Below, piece after piece: positions 1 through 8,196 of a stretch of DNA of 64,000 nt. Source of the DNA: a virus; IMG/VR virus record IMGVR_UViG_3300044970_002549, positions 1 to 64,000 of that record; one strand, written 5' to 3'. The first letter of the stretch is position 1, and every line of letters starts with the position of its first letter. The notes beneath the pieces are model-generated. The model saw only the letters and a list, made by a program, of their open reading frames with translations. It was not told the origin of the DNA and did no database searches. The position numbers and the translations under genes are program-made.

Positions 1-962
1 TAAAGAAATGCAGTAATCCCGGCGTCCTTGACGCGAAGGGTGTCAGAGGCAATCTCAATGGTTGAGTCATCAACGTTGACCGCAAGGTCAGTTCCAGTGA
101 GGGTAAGTCCAGCGCCGCCAGTAACTGCGCCAGACCCAGAGAACTGCGTAAATACAAGCGCGGTTGTTCCAAGTGTAATTGTTCCATCGGTGGTAAGAAC
201 CCAACCCGTGTTTCCGTTTGCTGTTCCCTCTTCAACGAAGGTAAAGAGCCCTGGGGTTACCTCTGCGCTTACATCAGCATCGGTTGCTCGAACTGCGGCG
301 CCAGAAGACTGAACAACGTAGATACCGTTTTCGGAACCAGTTGACTGATTCTTAACAAGGACTCGATCACCGGTAGCAAGGGTAATCCCGTCAATTGCGT
401 CGCCGTCTTCAAGGGCAGTGGCCAGGGCAACGTTTGCAGTCGTGGCAACTCGGACAGACGCCTTAACGTCAAGTCCAGAGGCAACGCCGTCAACATACGC
501 CTTGGTTGCCGCATCAGTTGCGTTGGTAACCGAACCAGAGATGGTTACGCTTGTTGCGCTGACAGTACCAGCAGTAAAGTTGCCAGATGCGTCGCGCTTA
601 ACAATCGTGCTTGCGGTGTTTGCATCGGTTGCGCCATTAACAAGCGTGTAGTGGGCGGCGGACATTGAGCCAGCAGATTCTGAGCTTGCGGCAGCGATAG
701 AGATGGTAACCGTTCCGCCAGAAGTTGACTTCTGAATTGGACCGGTAACGTCAATGCCGTCAATAGAGCCTACGGCTTCCCATGCGGAGCCGCTATACAC
801 AAGCAGGCCAACGGCCCCGTCGTTAGAGTCTGAGTTGTAATAGATTTGACCGGTAGTAGGGCTAGCAGGTGGGGTCGCAAGAACCTGAATGACCGCATTG
901 CGCAGCTCATTCTTATTGAGGTCCAGATAGCTTCTTAGGTCTAGATGCGTCAGTATCTTCAC
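1..962 (-). CDS. tail fibre / collar-like protein, C-terminus cut by window edge
   Basis: The reading frame is open from a GTG at 962 to the window edge. GAGGAG sits 6 nt upstream of the GTG. The protein is rich in Ala, Thr, Ser, Gly and Val. It contains strings typical of phage fibre shafts, such as YYNSDSNDGAVGLLVYSGSAW, DASGNFTAG, GVASGLDVKASVRVATT and KNQSTGSENGIYVV. Such proteins trimerise at the tail tip and touch the host surface. The receptor-binding C-terminus would lie outside the window. It ends a minus-strand group with two other tail-like genes. Fibre identity is inferred from composition and motif style, not from a full-length match. Confidence 0.75.
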   Translation of the reverse strand, partial: MKILTHLDLRSYLDLNKNELRNAVIQVLATPPASPTTGQIYYNSDSNDGAVGLLVYSGSAWEAVGSIDGIDVTGPIQKSTSGGTVTISIAAASSESAGSMSAAHYTLVNGATDANTASTIVKRDASGNFTAGTVSATSVTISGSVTNATDAATKAYVDGVASGLDVKASVRVATTANVALATALEDGDAIDGITLATGDRVLVKNQSTGSENGIYVVQSSGAAVRATDADVSAEVTPGLFTFVEEGTANGNTGWVLTTDGTITLGTTALVFTQFSGSGAVTGGAGLTLTGTDLAVNVDDSTIEIASDTLRVKDAGITAFL

Positions 963-972
963 GGTTTACTCC

Positions 973-1236
973 TCAATTTAGGTATGCGTAACCGCCAAAT
1001 GCGCTTACGAATGACACTGTAATGGCGTTATCGGAGACGTACAATACCTCGCCGATCTGAACATTGCCGGCGCTATCTACAATTGTTACACTTGGCTTGC
1101 AGCCAAGGTTGTGCTCAATCGTCCAAGTTGCCGATGGGGAAGCCTGATTATGGGTATACGTTGCGTGTGATACGCCCAATTGCCCTGCGGAAATAATTAC
1201 TTCGTTAACATTCTCTGTTACGGTAATTTGACTCAT
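973..1236 (-). CDS. small tail / virion-associated protein
   Basis: This 87-residue protein is all-beta in character. It carries the motif WTIEHNLGCKPSVTIVDSAGN followed by NAITVSF and a Gly/Tyr-rich end. The 'HNLG-x2-PSV-x2-VDSxG' pattern is common in phage tail-fibre and baseplate appendage domains that form small beta sandwiches. It starts 4 nt inside the upstream gene, which implies translational coupling. It sits directly before the fibre gene, which fits a fibre-attachment or receptor-contact role. The exact function is not known. Confidence 0.7.
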   Translation of the reverse strand: MSQITVTENVNEVIISAGQLGVSHATYTHNQASPSATWTIEHNLGCKPSVTIVDSAGNVQIGEVLYVSDNAITVSFVSAFGGYAYLN

Positions 1237-1580
1237 CTTGTGGCCTCTCCGGCTACCTCAAAATCCCCTTTGAGTATTTTTGTTACTTTTCCGTTTGTGT
1301 CAATAATTTCAAGGTCGTAGACGTAGCTTCCCGATGGTACCGTTTCCATTGAAGCAGCAGAAATGGTAATTCCAATAGTTCCAGCAGCTCCCCCTAGGAC
1401 CAATCCGGCAGAGGAGGTTAGGCGCAAATAAGCGTCATCTGAAGACAAAGTTCGACGTACTTGCATCCTTGCGGTATACCCGGTCAAGTTGACCAGAACC
1501 CCAGAGGAATTCTTGTACGTGATCGTTGCCAGATAATCGCTTCCCTGCTCAGCTGAGATGTCATAGGTGGAAAGTGCCAT
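1233..1580 (-). CDS. baseplate/tail protein, BppU N-domain-like
   Basis: This 115-residue protein starts MALSTYDISAEQGSDY. It continues with a pattern of short beta strands (LVNLTGYTARMQVR, GSYVYDLEIIDTNGKV, ILKGDFEV). The form 'YDISxEQGSDF...G(Y)ARMQVR...YDLEIxDxxGKVxxLLxGxFxV' recurs in small phage baseplate and fibre-adaptor proteins and resembles the N-terminal domain of BppU-type proteins. It is the first gene of a three-gene minus-strand tail set and overlaps the next one by 4 nt. The assignment rests on pattern memory, so confidence in the family is moderate. Confidence 0.65.
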   Translation of the reverse strand: MALSTYDISAEQGSDYLATITYKNSSGVLVNLTGYTARMQVRRTLSSDDAYLRLTSSAGLVLGGAAGTIGITISAASMETVPSGSYVYDLEIIDTNGKVTKILKGDFEVAGEATR

Positions 1581-1627
1581 GCAGGGATATTATGGTAAAT
1601 GTTGGTAATAGGCAACGATTTTAGGTT

Positions 1628-2017
1628 CTACCCGCCTATTGTTCTTTTGAGCTCCCGAAGGCTTCTTGCTGCTTTTTCAAAGGCCATGACCTGCTGATCG
1701 ATTGCGTCTACAAGGTTCTTGCTCACCGCGGCGACCTCTATCATTGCAGTGGCCTCCTCATACTCGATCTGAGTTAGCCGGTTTCTGATCTTCGTGTATG
1801 CCTTGCTCCTCATTGGAACCCCAGACGAGGCATAGCATCTCATTGTTTCAGGGGTCAAGCCATACGCCGATGCAGCCGCAGCGCATGCATCTTTTATCGA
1901 CCTGTGCTTGGGAAAGTCTTTTGCCAGCAACCTCTGAAGGTCGCCTCCGTCAATTGGGTCTCTTGACACATTCACCTCAATAGTAGTCGGAGCATGATGC
2001 AAAATATCCGCATTCAC
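1628..2017 (-). CDS. hypothetical protein, helical, possible HTH
   Basis: This is a 129-residue protein with no family I recognise. Residues 40-60 (IKDACAAAASAYGLTPETMRCY) read like a helix-turn-helix, and the C-terminal half is helical with Arg and Lys. No clear Shine-Dalgarno site precedes the ATG at 2017, which overlaps the upstream zinc-ribbon gene by 41 nt. A shorter start is therefore possible. It could be a DNA-binding regulator next to the terminase divergent promoter. Confidence 0.5.
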   Translation of the reverse strand: MNADILHHAPTTIEVNVSRDPIDGGDLQRLLAKDFPKHRSIKDACAAAASAYGLTPETMRCYASSGVPMRSKAYTKIRNRLTQIEYEEATAMIEVAAVSKNLVDAIDQQVMAFEKAARSLRELKRTIGG

Positions 2018-2171
2018 ATCTAAGCTTGCACTTGTCTTCTTTCATTTGTTTTCCGCAATTTAGGCAAGTTCTAACCATCTCTTCTGGCGATGGGCGGCAA
2101 TCATAGCAAACTTTTCCATGATCCTCCACCGGGCCCTCGCAGGAGACGCAGTTATTTGCAGATTCACTCAT
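1977..2171 (-). CDS. zinc-ribbon protein
   Basis: This 64-residue protein has three cysteine pairs (CVSCEGP, CYDCRP, CLNCGKQ), then KLRCECGYFASCSDYY. These would bind one or two zinc ions. The ATG at 2171 is chosen over a longer upstream frame because the added 62 residues look noncoding and would cover the terminase promoter and start on the other strand. It is divergent from the small terminase gene with only 27 nt between the starts. Confidence 0.65.
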   Translation of the reverse strand: MSESANNCVSCEGPVEDHGKVCYDCRPSPEEMVRTCLNCGKQMKEDKCKLRCECGYFASCSDYY

Positions 2172-2183
2172 ACGATACTCCCA

Positions 2184-2192
2184 TGCTATATT
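2184..2192 (+). promoter_or_regulatory. extended -10 promoter for leaderless terminase mRNA
   Basis: TG, one base, then TATATT forms an extended -10 element. Six bases after it comes the ATG of the small terminase gene. Transcription starting about 7 nt after the -10 would begin at the ATG itself. No Shine-Dalgarno site is present. No good -35 is seen at 17 nt. Confidence 0.55.
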
Positions 2193-2198
2193 ACTACC

Positions 2199-2714
2199 AT
2201 GGCTAAACGTGGTCGCGTAGGGGCCGAGCAACTTGCCTCTCTCCGCGAGAAAATCAAGGGCTTGCATCTTCAGGGTGTTCCGACCCAGGAGATTGCCTCT
2301 GCCGTTGCGCTTTCTCCAGAGACGGTTCGAAAGCACATCTACGCAATTAGAAAACAATGGTCCGAAGAAGGGCCTGACTCTGCCGCCAGTCGGCTAGAGT
2401 TGATTCAGCGCGCCAATCTTATCGCAAAGATGGCAGCTGGTGGCGCAGCTCGCGCCAGGGGGACAAGAGAGGAGGCAACTTTCCTGAAACTTCAGCTTGA
2501 GGTCATTGACAGGATTGCAAAGCTTACTGGCTCGTATGCTAGCGAGCGCATCGGAGGAGACACGAACGTGGCTATTCAAATCAACAACACGGTTCATGAA
2601 ATAGATCAGCTGCCGCCAGAGGATCTTGCGGCTCGCCTACAGATGTGGGCCGCTGAGATAGAGGGAAAGGCAGTGCTCCTTGAGTCAAGCCCAGACGGTC
2701 AACCAGAAGTATAG
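2199..2714 (+). CDS. terS: terminase small subunit
   Basis: This 171-residue protein has an N-terminal helix-turn-helix (IKGLHLQGVPTQEIASAVAL then SPETVRKHIYAIRKQW, about residues 17-50). A helical oligomerisation region follows. Its position directly before the large terminase, with a 35-nt overlap, supports the call. It would recognise the packaging site and load the large subunit. The ATG at 2199 is preferred over an upstream frame that would overlap the divergent gene. There is no ribosome site, so the mRNA is probably leaderless. Confidence 0.82.
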   Translation: MAKRGRVGAEQLASLREKIKGLHLQGVPTQEIASAVALSPETVRKHIYAIRKQWSEEGPDSAASRLELIQRANLIAKMAAGGAARARGTREEATFLKLQLEVIDRIAKLTGSYASERIGGDTNVAIQINNTVHEIDQLPPEDLAARLQMWAAEIEGKAVLLESSPDGQPEV

Positions 2715-4107
2715 AGAATGGCTTCGGAATAAGGCAGCAACCTCCGATGCAGCATTTGCCGAATACGTCAGCGGTCTTGTGTTCCCAAAACATTTGCGAG
2801 AAATGGAACAGTTTCTTGATGGCAACGACCGCGGTCTTGTTCTCATGCCACGAGGACACGCCAAAACCACACAGCTGATTCATCGAGCCGCCAGGGTGAT
2901 TGGAGCAACACATGGCAAGGTGCGCATCGGCATTCTGACATCAGTCATGTCTGACGCCCTTGCTCGATCCCGCGCCATTAAGTCCATTATTGAGTCACCG
3001 TACTTTGCTGAAGTATTCCCATGGGCAAGAGAAGGTGTGATCGGGTCAAAATGGACTGACGAAGTGTGGACCGTCAAGGGCGCAAACCTTGGTAAGGACT
3101 CAACCTGCTTTGCCGATGGTCTTGGGTCGATTAAGCCGGGCGCACGACTTGACGTTCTTTTTGCAGACGACATGGTTGGAATGAAGGAGAATGCGACAGC
3201 CGTCCAGCGACAAAAGGCTAGCGAGACCTACTGGCAGGTTGTTGATCCAATGCTTGTTCCTGGAGCCAAGCGTTGGTATATCGGTACTAGATGGCACGAA
3301 GACGATTTTTATGCCGAGTTAATGAGGAAAGAGGTCGCGTTCTACCAGCGACGCGCAGTAGAGGGGGAGAATGTTTTGTGGCCAGAGATGTATACGATGG
3401 CAGACATGGATCAAAAGAAAATGGAGCTTGGTGGTCCCATCTTCATGCTTCAGTTCCAGAACGACGTTACATCAATGGGTGGCAACATTTTCCGATACGA
3501 GTATTTCCAGCGAGTTGACCGCGTTCCAGAAGGGGCTCGACGCCTTGGAGTAGACCTTGCGTCTTCCGCAAGCGAGAGAAGCGACTACACCGCTGCTGTC
3601 GAGGTTCTTGAGGATGACCAGCACAACCTTTATATTGTCGGCTGCTGGAAGGCCAGGCTGCAAGAGGGGCATAAGGCGTGGCTTACCGGATACGACAACT
3701 TCGGCTCTATGGTGCAGGACAGTGGCCCACGCTTGCTTTGGCCGCAGCGACTTGTTGGCGTCAGGGGACTAGACATGGAACTTGATTCACCTAGATTTTT
3801 CGAGTCAGTGAATATTGAGGCAGTGCAGCATCAAAGCACATTTGTCAGGGAAATCCTGTCATCAACAAAGCTTCCTGCCCGTGCCATTAGGCCAGACAGG
3901 GATAAGGTGACTCGATCCCGCGCACTTTCAGCCCGGTATGAGGCTGGCAAAGTGTTTCATGTTAATGGCGCACCTGGAATTGAAGACCTTGAATCAAACA
4001 TGTTGGCCTTCCCTAACGGTAGTCACGACGACCTGGTTGATGCGCTTGTGTACGCCGCCGATCTCGGCGGAGACGGCTTCTATTTCACCTCAGCTAAGAG
4101 GTATTGA
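2680..4107 (+). CDS. terL: terminase large subunit (packaging ATPase-nuclease)
   Basis: This 475-residue protein is the DNA-packaging motor. The Walker A-like motif PRGHAKTT lies at residues 57-64, the Walker B LDVLFADD at 157-164, and GTRWH at 202-206 as a coupling motif. The RNase H-like nuclease starts at GVDLASS (Asp 292) and ends with SHDDLVDAL near 450. Length and motif order match the terminase family with fused ATPase and nuclease. The start is TTG at 2680, inside terS; no in-frame ATG or GTG occurs before residue 42, so this start is forced. It works with the portal encoded far away at 42-44 kb. Confidence 0.93.
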   Translation: MSQAQTVNQKYREWLRNKAATSDAAFAEYVSGLVFPKHLREMEQFLDGNDRGLVLMPRGHAKTTQLIHRAARVIGATHGKVRIGILTSVMSDALARSRAIKSIIESPYFAEVFPWAREGVIGSKWTDEVWTVKGANLGKDSTCFADGLGSIKPGARLDVLFADDMVGMKENATAVQRQKASETYWQVVDPMLVPGAKRWYIGTRWHEDDFYAELMRKEVAFYQRRAVEGENVLWPEMYTMADMDQKKMELGGPIFMLQFQNDVTSMGGNIFRYEYFQRVDRVPEGARRLGVDLASSASERSDYTAAVEVLEDDQHNLYIVGCWKARLQEGHKAWLTGYDNFGSMVQDSGPRLLWPQRLVGVRGLDMELDSPRFFESVNIEAVQHQSTFVREILSSTKLPARAIRPDRDKVTRSRALSARYEAGKVFHVNGAPGIEDLESNMLAFPNGSHDDLVDALVYAADLGGDGFYFTSAKRY

Positions 4108-4117
4108 GCCAGTCTCC

Positions 4118-4435
4118 TTAATCCTCCACCACGTTCGGTTGAGCTTGAATCGTAGCAAAAACAGGCATCCCGGGCTTCATAAACGCACCCTCCACGTTGA
4201 AAGAGATGTACTCGTCTGCTTGTGACCAGAAGTCTTCATCTTCCTCAATCTCTGATGTCCTGGCCCCTACGTTGGCGTGCTCTTCCATCATCTCTTTGGC
4301 CATCTTTGCAACCATCTTAGACCTATCGTAAATCGCCACGGTCTTCTGGCCGTCATTGCCGTGGAAAATAGTTCCGTGCCCGATAAGGCAGTCGTCCCAT
4401 CCATCTGCATACAAGACGTCTTCTATCTTATCCAT
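4118..4435 (-). CDS. conserved phage protein of unknown function
   Basis: This 105-residue protein starts at the ATG at 4435 after AGGAG. It carries GWDDCLIGHGTIFHG, VAIYDRSKMVAKM and EYISFNVEGAFMKPGMPVF. This pattern (YDxxK, then 'FNVxGAxxGxxxPVF') is widespread in small siphophage proteins without a known role. It converges on the terminase gene with 10 nt between the stops and is last in a minus-strand operon. Confidence 0.7.
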   Translation of the reverse strand: MDKIEDVLYADGWDDCLIGHGTIFHGNDGQKTVAIYDRSKMVAKMAKEMMEEHANVGARTSEIEEDEDFWSQADEYISFNVEGAFMKPGMPVFATIQAQPNVVED

Positions 4436-4799
4436 TCTTTGTACTCCTATACTCAAACGTGCGCTTCTTCCCGCAAGGAACGCAGTATGTTATCGCGTGA
4501 TTTGGAGAAATTGTGTTAGAGGAGATCTTATCTTTCTCCTTCTCTACTGCCCCGCAGCCAGTGCACACCCAACCGCCTCGCCTGGTCATATCAACGACTA
4601 TGAGCCGGTACTGCCATGACTTCTTGGCTGGGTCTGGGTTTTGGCGTGTCTCAATAACGTGGCCGTCTTTCCGGAGCTCTTCAATTCTTGCACCAAACCG
4701 CTCTCCGCCAACCGTGACGTGAAGCAGAAGCTTTGAGTCAACCCAGGAGTTCTTGCTATCCTGAAGTATCTTAAGAATTTCCTGCTTTTTGCTAGTCAA
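4428..4799 (-). CDS. winged-helix plus zinc-ribbon protein
   Basis: Residues 1-65 look like a winged helix (EILKILQD, GGERFGARIEELRKDGHVIETRQNP, WQYRLIV). Residues 70-110 hold WVCTGCG and YCVPCGKK, a four-cysteine zinc ribbon. Small HTH-zinc proteins of this type occur in many phages and may bind DNA. The start is probably TTG at 4799, weakly preceded by AAAGGA. It overlaps the next gene by 8 nt. Confidence 0.65.
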   Translation of the reverse strand: MTSKKQEILKILQDSKNSWVDSKLLLHVTVGGERFGARIEELRKDGHVIETRQNPDPAKKSWQYRLIVVDMTRRGGWVCTGCGAVEKEKDKISSNTISPNHAITYCVPCGKKRTFEYRSTKNG

Positions 4800-4801
4800 G
4801 G

Positions 4802-5146
4802 CTATTTTCCTTTTAGTCCGGTCAGGGCGTGATTAGCCCAAGCGTAAATATATGACTCACACCCGGCAACCGTTTGCTGCTGAAACGTTACGGCGAACCT
4901 ATCGTCACCAATGTTCATTCCGGCGTGCCCATGAAACTTCTTTGTCTTGCTGTTTTTAGCAATAAAGCAAAAACCATCACTATCTTTTGACATCGATGCG
5001 TTTCTTGCGCCAACGTTTTTTGCCACAACATCCAAGAAGTCAGCTAGGCGATCTGCTGCTTGGCGAGCCTTCTTGTTGTCAATAGCGTGAATGGCGACCT
5101 CTTTTGCTTTGCTTGGAATATCGTCTGAACTACTGCCCCAACTCAT
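4802..5146 (-). CDS. hypothetical protein
   Basis: This 114-residue protein is not recognised. It has a helical N-terminal half (KAKEVAIHAIDNKKARQAAD) and a beta-rich C-terminal half with HGHAGMNIG and AGCESYIYAWANHAL. The start at 5146 follows GGGGG and overlaps the upstream gene by 17 nt. It belongs to a tightly packed minus-strand operon. Confidence 0.6.
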   Translation of the reverse strand: MSWGSSSDDIPSKAKEVAIHAIDNKKARQAADRLADFLDVVAKNVGARNASMSKDSDGFCFIAKNSKTKKFHGHAGMNIGDDRFAVTFQQQTVAGCESYIYAWANHALTGLKGK

Positions 5147-5318
5147 CACGGCCCCCAATCTCTTCTAGCAGCGTTCGCGCATTTTTCGCTGCTACGTCTG
5201 CATCCTGCTCTGCGCCGACACCGTATACGTATCTACTGTCCCTGCCAATAAGTGCCCACATCCATAAGCCTGTAATTTCATCCCGCGTAAACACGGTCCA
5301 AATATTGATTTCCCTCAT
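5130..5318 (-). CDS. hypothetical protein, 62 aa
   Basis: It starts at ATG 5318 after GGAG with 7-nt spacing. The sequence (IWTVFTRDEITGLWMWALIGRD, then EQDADVAAKNARTLLEEIGG) suggests two or three strands followed by one helix. No family is recognised. It overlaps the upstream gene by 4 nt, as expected for coupled translation. Confidence 0.6.
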   Translation of the reverse strand: MREINIWTVFTRDEITGLWMWALIGRDSRYVYGVGAEQDADVAAKNARTLLEEIGGRDELGQ

Positions 5319-5536
5319 GGCAATCTCCTACGGGCTGCAGCAAGCGTGCTCATGTAGGCCTTGTTAAGGCCGTCTACATACCCCCGATTGTACTCTCCAT
5401 CAAATTGTTTTTCAATCATCGCCTTCCTTTCGTTATCAATTTTTTCTGCAAGCTCACGCAACGCATTGACTCTTCCTATCGCCTTTCCCTGAGAAACTGC
5501 TGCTGTCATAATGTTTGCCATGTTGTTCTTGCTCAT
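5315..5536 (-). CDS. hypothetical helical protein, 73 aa
   Basis: The protein is almost wholly helical (AIGRVNALRELAEKIDNERKA) with a GYVDGLNKAY turn and a basic end RRRLP. No domain is recognised. Overlaps of 4 nt at both ends place it in the minus-strand operon. Confidence 0.6.
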   Translation of the reverse strand: MSKNNMANIMTAAVSQGKAIGRVNALRELAEKIDNERKAMIEKQFDGEYNRGYVDGLNKAYMSTLAAARRRLP

Positions 5537-5979
5537 TGTCTTGCCCTGACCTCATACTTGCTAAAGCCGCGCAACGGACACCCCTTATCCCAGCAAAATC
5601 CTCCGTCCTCTGGCGTATCGCCAGCACACGCAAGGCACATTTTATCAATTGCCTTTTGCATCAATTCGCTTTGTTTGGCTGATTGCAGCATTTTTTTAGT
5701 GGCTGGACGCTGCGGTGAAGACATCTTGATTCTTTGGATTATGTGGTTTGCCTCTGTCCGATTTTTCCTTGCGATATGCTGGATAAAATCAAGCAAGAAC
5801 TTATCAGTAATTCTTCGATGCCCATAGAGAAACGCAAGCACGGAGCTCTTGCTGTACTTGTTCATCTCTTCAGCAAGTCTCAACGCTGCGTCGCGCTTAG
5901 TCATTCCTGGGTAAAGCTCTTTCAGCTCATAGGCAAACTGGGTGTAGTCAAGCTCAATTTTTTCGGCCTGCTCTGTCAT
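5533..5979 (-). CDS. HTH-like protein with C-terminal cysteine motif
   Basis: The start is ATG at 5979, next to the stop of the preceding gene. Residues 20-70 (ELYPGMTKRDAALRLAEEM, then YSKSSVLAFLYGHRRITDKF) look like a DNA-binding HTH. The C-terminus has CLACAGDTPEDGGFCWDKGC, four cysteines that could bind metal. An alternative TTG start at 5994 would add five residues. It may regulate phage or host genes, but this is inferred from fold-like features only. Confidence 0.6.
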   Translation of the reverse strand: MTEQAEKIELDYTQFAYELKELYPGMTKRDAALRLAEEMNKYSKSSVLAFLYGHRRITDKFLLDFIQHIARKNRTEANHIIQRIKMSSPQRPATKKMLQSAKQSELMQKAIDKMCLACAGDTPEDGGFCWDKGCPLRGFSKYEVRARQ

Positions 5980-5980
5980 A

Positions 5981-6325
5981 TTAACGCTTGACAATATCTA
6001 CCTTTAGTGGGCGTCCCCACTTACCCCTGCGAAGCGCAACTGCAATTAGGGCGTAGTTTGCAATATCGAGAAGCGTGTCTTCCAGGGACTCTTCCTGGTC
6101 GTCGTCCATTTCGTTAAGAAATACCTGACCGCCAACAATGCGTCCATTCAAGAACTTTTTCGCACGAGCAATCTTGTCGTGGGCAATTCTGCTAATGACA
6201 CCATGCAGTCCAAGTTGCTCAATGTTTGAATTGCCGTACCTCGCCTGCTTGTCACAAAGCAGCTTGAACGCCTCATCGTAAATCTCCTGAAATGCTTGCT
6301 CAAACGTTTCTTGGTTTGATGCCAT
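5981..6325 (-). CDS. nucleotide-modification-associated protein (DUF1599-like)
   Basis: This 114-residue protein has the order KQARYGNSNI, LGLHGVISRIAHDKIARAK, then ESLEDTLLDIANYALIAVALRRGKW. It matches the DUF1599 (nucleotide modification associated domain 1) pattern of a Gly-Leu-His-Gly segment, DKxxR and a closing DTxxDxANY helix. That domain is linked by comparative genomics to modified nucleotides in phage DNA, but its chemistry is not settled. No hypermodification enzymes are seen beside it, only sugar-related genes. Confidence 0.75.
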   Translation of the reverse strand: MASNQETFEQAFQEIYDEAFKLLCDKQARYGNSNIEQLGLHGVISRIAHDKIARAKKFLNGRIVGGQVFLNEMDDDQEESLEDTLLDIANYALIAVALRRGKWGRPLKVDIVKR

Positions 6326-6339
6326 TGAGTCCGCCCTCC

Positions 6340-7224
6340 TTATGAATTCTTTTTCATGAACTTCAGCGCCCTTGAAATTCCTTCGTCAAGGTCCACTTTT
6401 GGCTTGTATACCGCAGACATTGCGGATATGTCTGCCACTCTCCAGTTCACACCCTCTGGCTTGTCCTTTAGCAGTTGATACTTTGGGAAATATCCCGCAT
6501 GCTTTGAAACCATCTCCGCAAGTTCCATGAAGCTTGTCGGGTGCCCGGTGCCGATGTTCAGTGGTTGATCATACTCCATTGAGATTGCCGCCTCAACACA
6601 GCCAACCACGTCTGAGATGTGAACAAAGTCTCTTGTCTGCGTGCCATCTCCCCATATAACAAATGGGTTATCTCGATCAAGTCCTCGCTTGATGAATGAT
6701 GGGAATGGATAGTCTAGGGCCTGGTCTTCTCCGTATCCGGAGAACGGTCGGAAGATATGAACCTTGACACCTTCCGCTTTTGCAAATTGAGCAAGATACT
6801 CCCCGGTAAGCTTTGACCATCCGTACGTCAGGTCTGGGTTCTGAATGTTCGAGAGGTCAATGTCTGACTCTTTAAGTTTTCTGTGGCTATCTTTTCTTTG
6901 CAGCGATACTGGGTATGCCGCAGAAGAGGAGAAGTACACGACCCGCTTTTGCTTTGTCCTAATCGCCCACTGCCACATTTCGGCATCGATTGAAAGGTCA
7001 ACGGCGACCGACAACGGACTTCCTTCAATCTTGGCTCGGCCTCCAACTACGGCCGCCAGGTGGATTACCAGATCAAACTGCGTATGGTTGGCAAAGGCAA
7101 AGAACTTTCTGACATCAAGTGAGTCCACGATATCAACACCGAGCACCTGATGGCCTTGAGCCTCATAATGCTGCTGAAAATACCTTCCTACAAATCCCCT
7201 GTTTCCGGTGATCAGTATGTTCAT
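6340..7224 (-). CDS. NAD-dependent sugar-nucleotide epimerase/dehydratase
   Basis: This 294-residue protein is a short-chain dehydrogenase of the extended type. It has an N-terminal Rossmann glycine motif (TGNRGFVG, residues 6-13), acid residues of the NAD site (GVDIVD), and the catalytic YGWSK (Tyr-x3-Lys). WGDGTQTRDFVHISDVVG and LNIGTGHPTS are typical of UDP- or GDP-sugar epimerases. It lies directly downstream of a glycosyltransferase-like gene, overlapping it by 4 nt. The pair may modify the virion, the DNA or the host surface; the substrate cannot be read from the sequence. Confidence 0.88.
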   Translation of the reverse strand: MNILITGNRGFVGRYFQQHYEAQGHQVLGVDIVDSLDVRKFFAFANHTQFDLVIHLAAVVGGRAKIEGSPLSVAVDLSIDAEMWQWAIRTKQKRVVYFSSSAAYPVSLQRKDSHRKLKESDIDLSNIQNPDLTYGWSKLTGEYLAQFAKAEGVKVHIFRPFSGYGEDQALDYPFPSFIKRGLDRDNPFVIWGDGTQTRDFVHISDVVGCVEAAISMEYDQPLNIGTGHPTSFMELAEMVSKHAGYFPKYQLLKDKPEGVNWRVADISAMSAVYKPKVDLDEGISRALKFMKKNS

Positions 7225-7877
7225 AGCCCAAGAATCTTCTTGATGTCGTGCGCGAACTGCGTTGTCATGTATTGGTGATATGATTCTGCGTCTTTTGAGT
7301 AGGTCGTTTCGTTGTTGGTTTCCATATAAAGCGCGTCTGGCTGGGCCTTACCGTTCAGGTAGTGCATGTGCTCAATAACTACGTCCCCACGATATCGGCA
7401 GTTTCCAAGCGACCTACCAAGCTCAAGCCAAAAATTATCCATGTACATGTGAAGCAGGGCAGGAGGAACCATAAAGCCGATTTTCTTTACGATAGACGAA
7501 GAGAGCACAACCGCCGTTGGAAGCGCTGCGCCCTGAAGCAGGTCGTTTCCGTACGCAACCCCTGGATCAGACCCAATCTCTTCTGTTAAAATCCTGTCCC
7601 ATCCCTGCGTCCTTGGCCGATGATCGTCACCCATGAATGCCAAGTAGTCGTACTTATCTGCGTTCTGAGTCGCCAAAAGATTCAGTGTTCCACCCATTCT
7701 CAGGCGTGGGTTTTTCTCGGAGCGTGCTAGAACCTCGTCTGAATATGTGCTGGCGTCGTCATCGTCAAGCCCAAACAGAATGTCTGATATTTCTGATGTC
7801 TGCTTGAACTGCTCGAGCAACTGCTCGCAAGAATCTGGCCGCTTTCGGCTTGGGACGATCAATAGCATGCTACTCAT
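7221..7877 (-). CDS. glycosyltransferase-like protein (GT-A fold)
   Basis: This 218-residue protein begins MLLIVPSRKRPDSCEQLLEQF. It then shows LFGLDDDDASTY and YLAFMGDDHRPRTQGWD, where GDDH sits where GT-A enzymes bind the nucleotide-sugar metal. A later VIEHMHYLNGKAQPD could complete the active site. It overlaps the epimerase gene by 4 nt, which suggests one pathway. Donor and acceptor are unknown. Two more distant relatives lie at 9011-9772 and 10014-10832. Confidence 0.75.
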   Translation of the reverse strand: MSSMLLIVPSRKRPDSCEQLLEQFKQTSEISDILFGLDDDDASTYSDEVLARSEKNPRLRMGGTLNLLATQNADKYDYLAFMGDDHRPRTQGWDRILTEEIGSDPGVAYGNDLLQGAALPTAVVLSSSIVKKIGFMVPPALLHMYMDNFWLELGRSLGNCRYRGDVVIEHMHYLNGKAQPDALYMETNNETTYSKDAESYHQYMTTQFAHDIKKILGL

Positions 7878-8091
7878 TTTTGCTCCTGTATTTCATGTCC
7901 ATTAGCCATTGGGCTTCGACCTCTGACAGCCGGACAAATTCTCCCTCCAGACTCTTTTCGCCAAACACGACAGCATACGGCTCTTCGTCATCAATCCATC
8001 GGGGGGAAAGCGTGATGAGCACGTTGAACGCGGAGGCCCATAGATACCAGATTGCCGACGCCTTTTGGCTCGGTGGAGTTATCGCTTCCAT
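7870..8091 (-). CDS. hypothetical protein, 73 aa
   Basis: The ATG at 8091 lies 6 nt after an extended -10 element and has no ribosome site, so the message is probably leaderless. A longer frame to 8148 is rejected because it would cross that promoter. The protein has KASAIWYLWASAFNVLITL and SPRWIDDEEPYAVVFG. No domain is recognised. It is the first gene of the operon that continues into the glycosyltransferase and epimerase. Confidence 0.6.
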   Translation of the reverse strand: MEAITPPSQKASAIWYLWASAFNVLITLSPRWIDDEEPYAVVFGEKSLEGEFVRLSEVEAQWLMDMKYRSKNE

Positions 8092-8097
8092 GCTAGG

Positions 8098-8106
8098 ACT
8101 ATAACA
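8098..8106 (-). promoter_or_regulatory. extended -10 promoter, leaderless start
   Basis: On the minus strand TG, one base, TATAGT is followed by six bases and then ATG. This is the same spacing as at 2184-2201. No Shine-Dalgarno site is visible. It would drive the 8091-to-4118 operon. Confidence 0.55.
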
Positions 8107-8130
8107 CAAGGCTTGTAGATTGCCCCAAGA

Positions 8131-8196
8131 TTGACCGACCACCCCCATGGCAATACTCTAGGTATAAGAGCGCGTGCTCAGTAGTAGCGAGGTTAT
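8131..8196 (+). promoter_or_regulatory. promoter with 5' hairpin leader
   Basis: TTGACC (8131-8136), 17 nt, TACTCT (8154-8159). The leader then has GAGC-gcgt-GCTC, followed by AGTAGTAGCGAGG before the ATG at 8197. The same order of promoter, hairpin and ribosome site recurs in the 18-35 kb region. Confidence 0.6.
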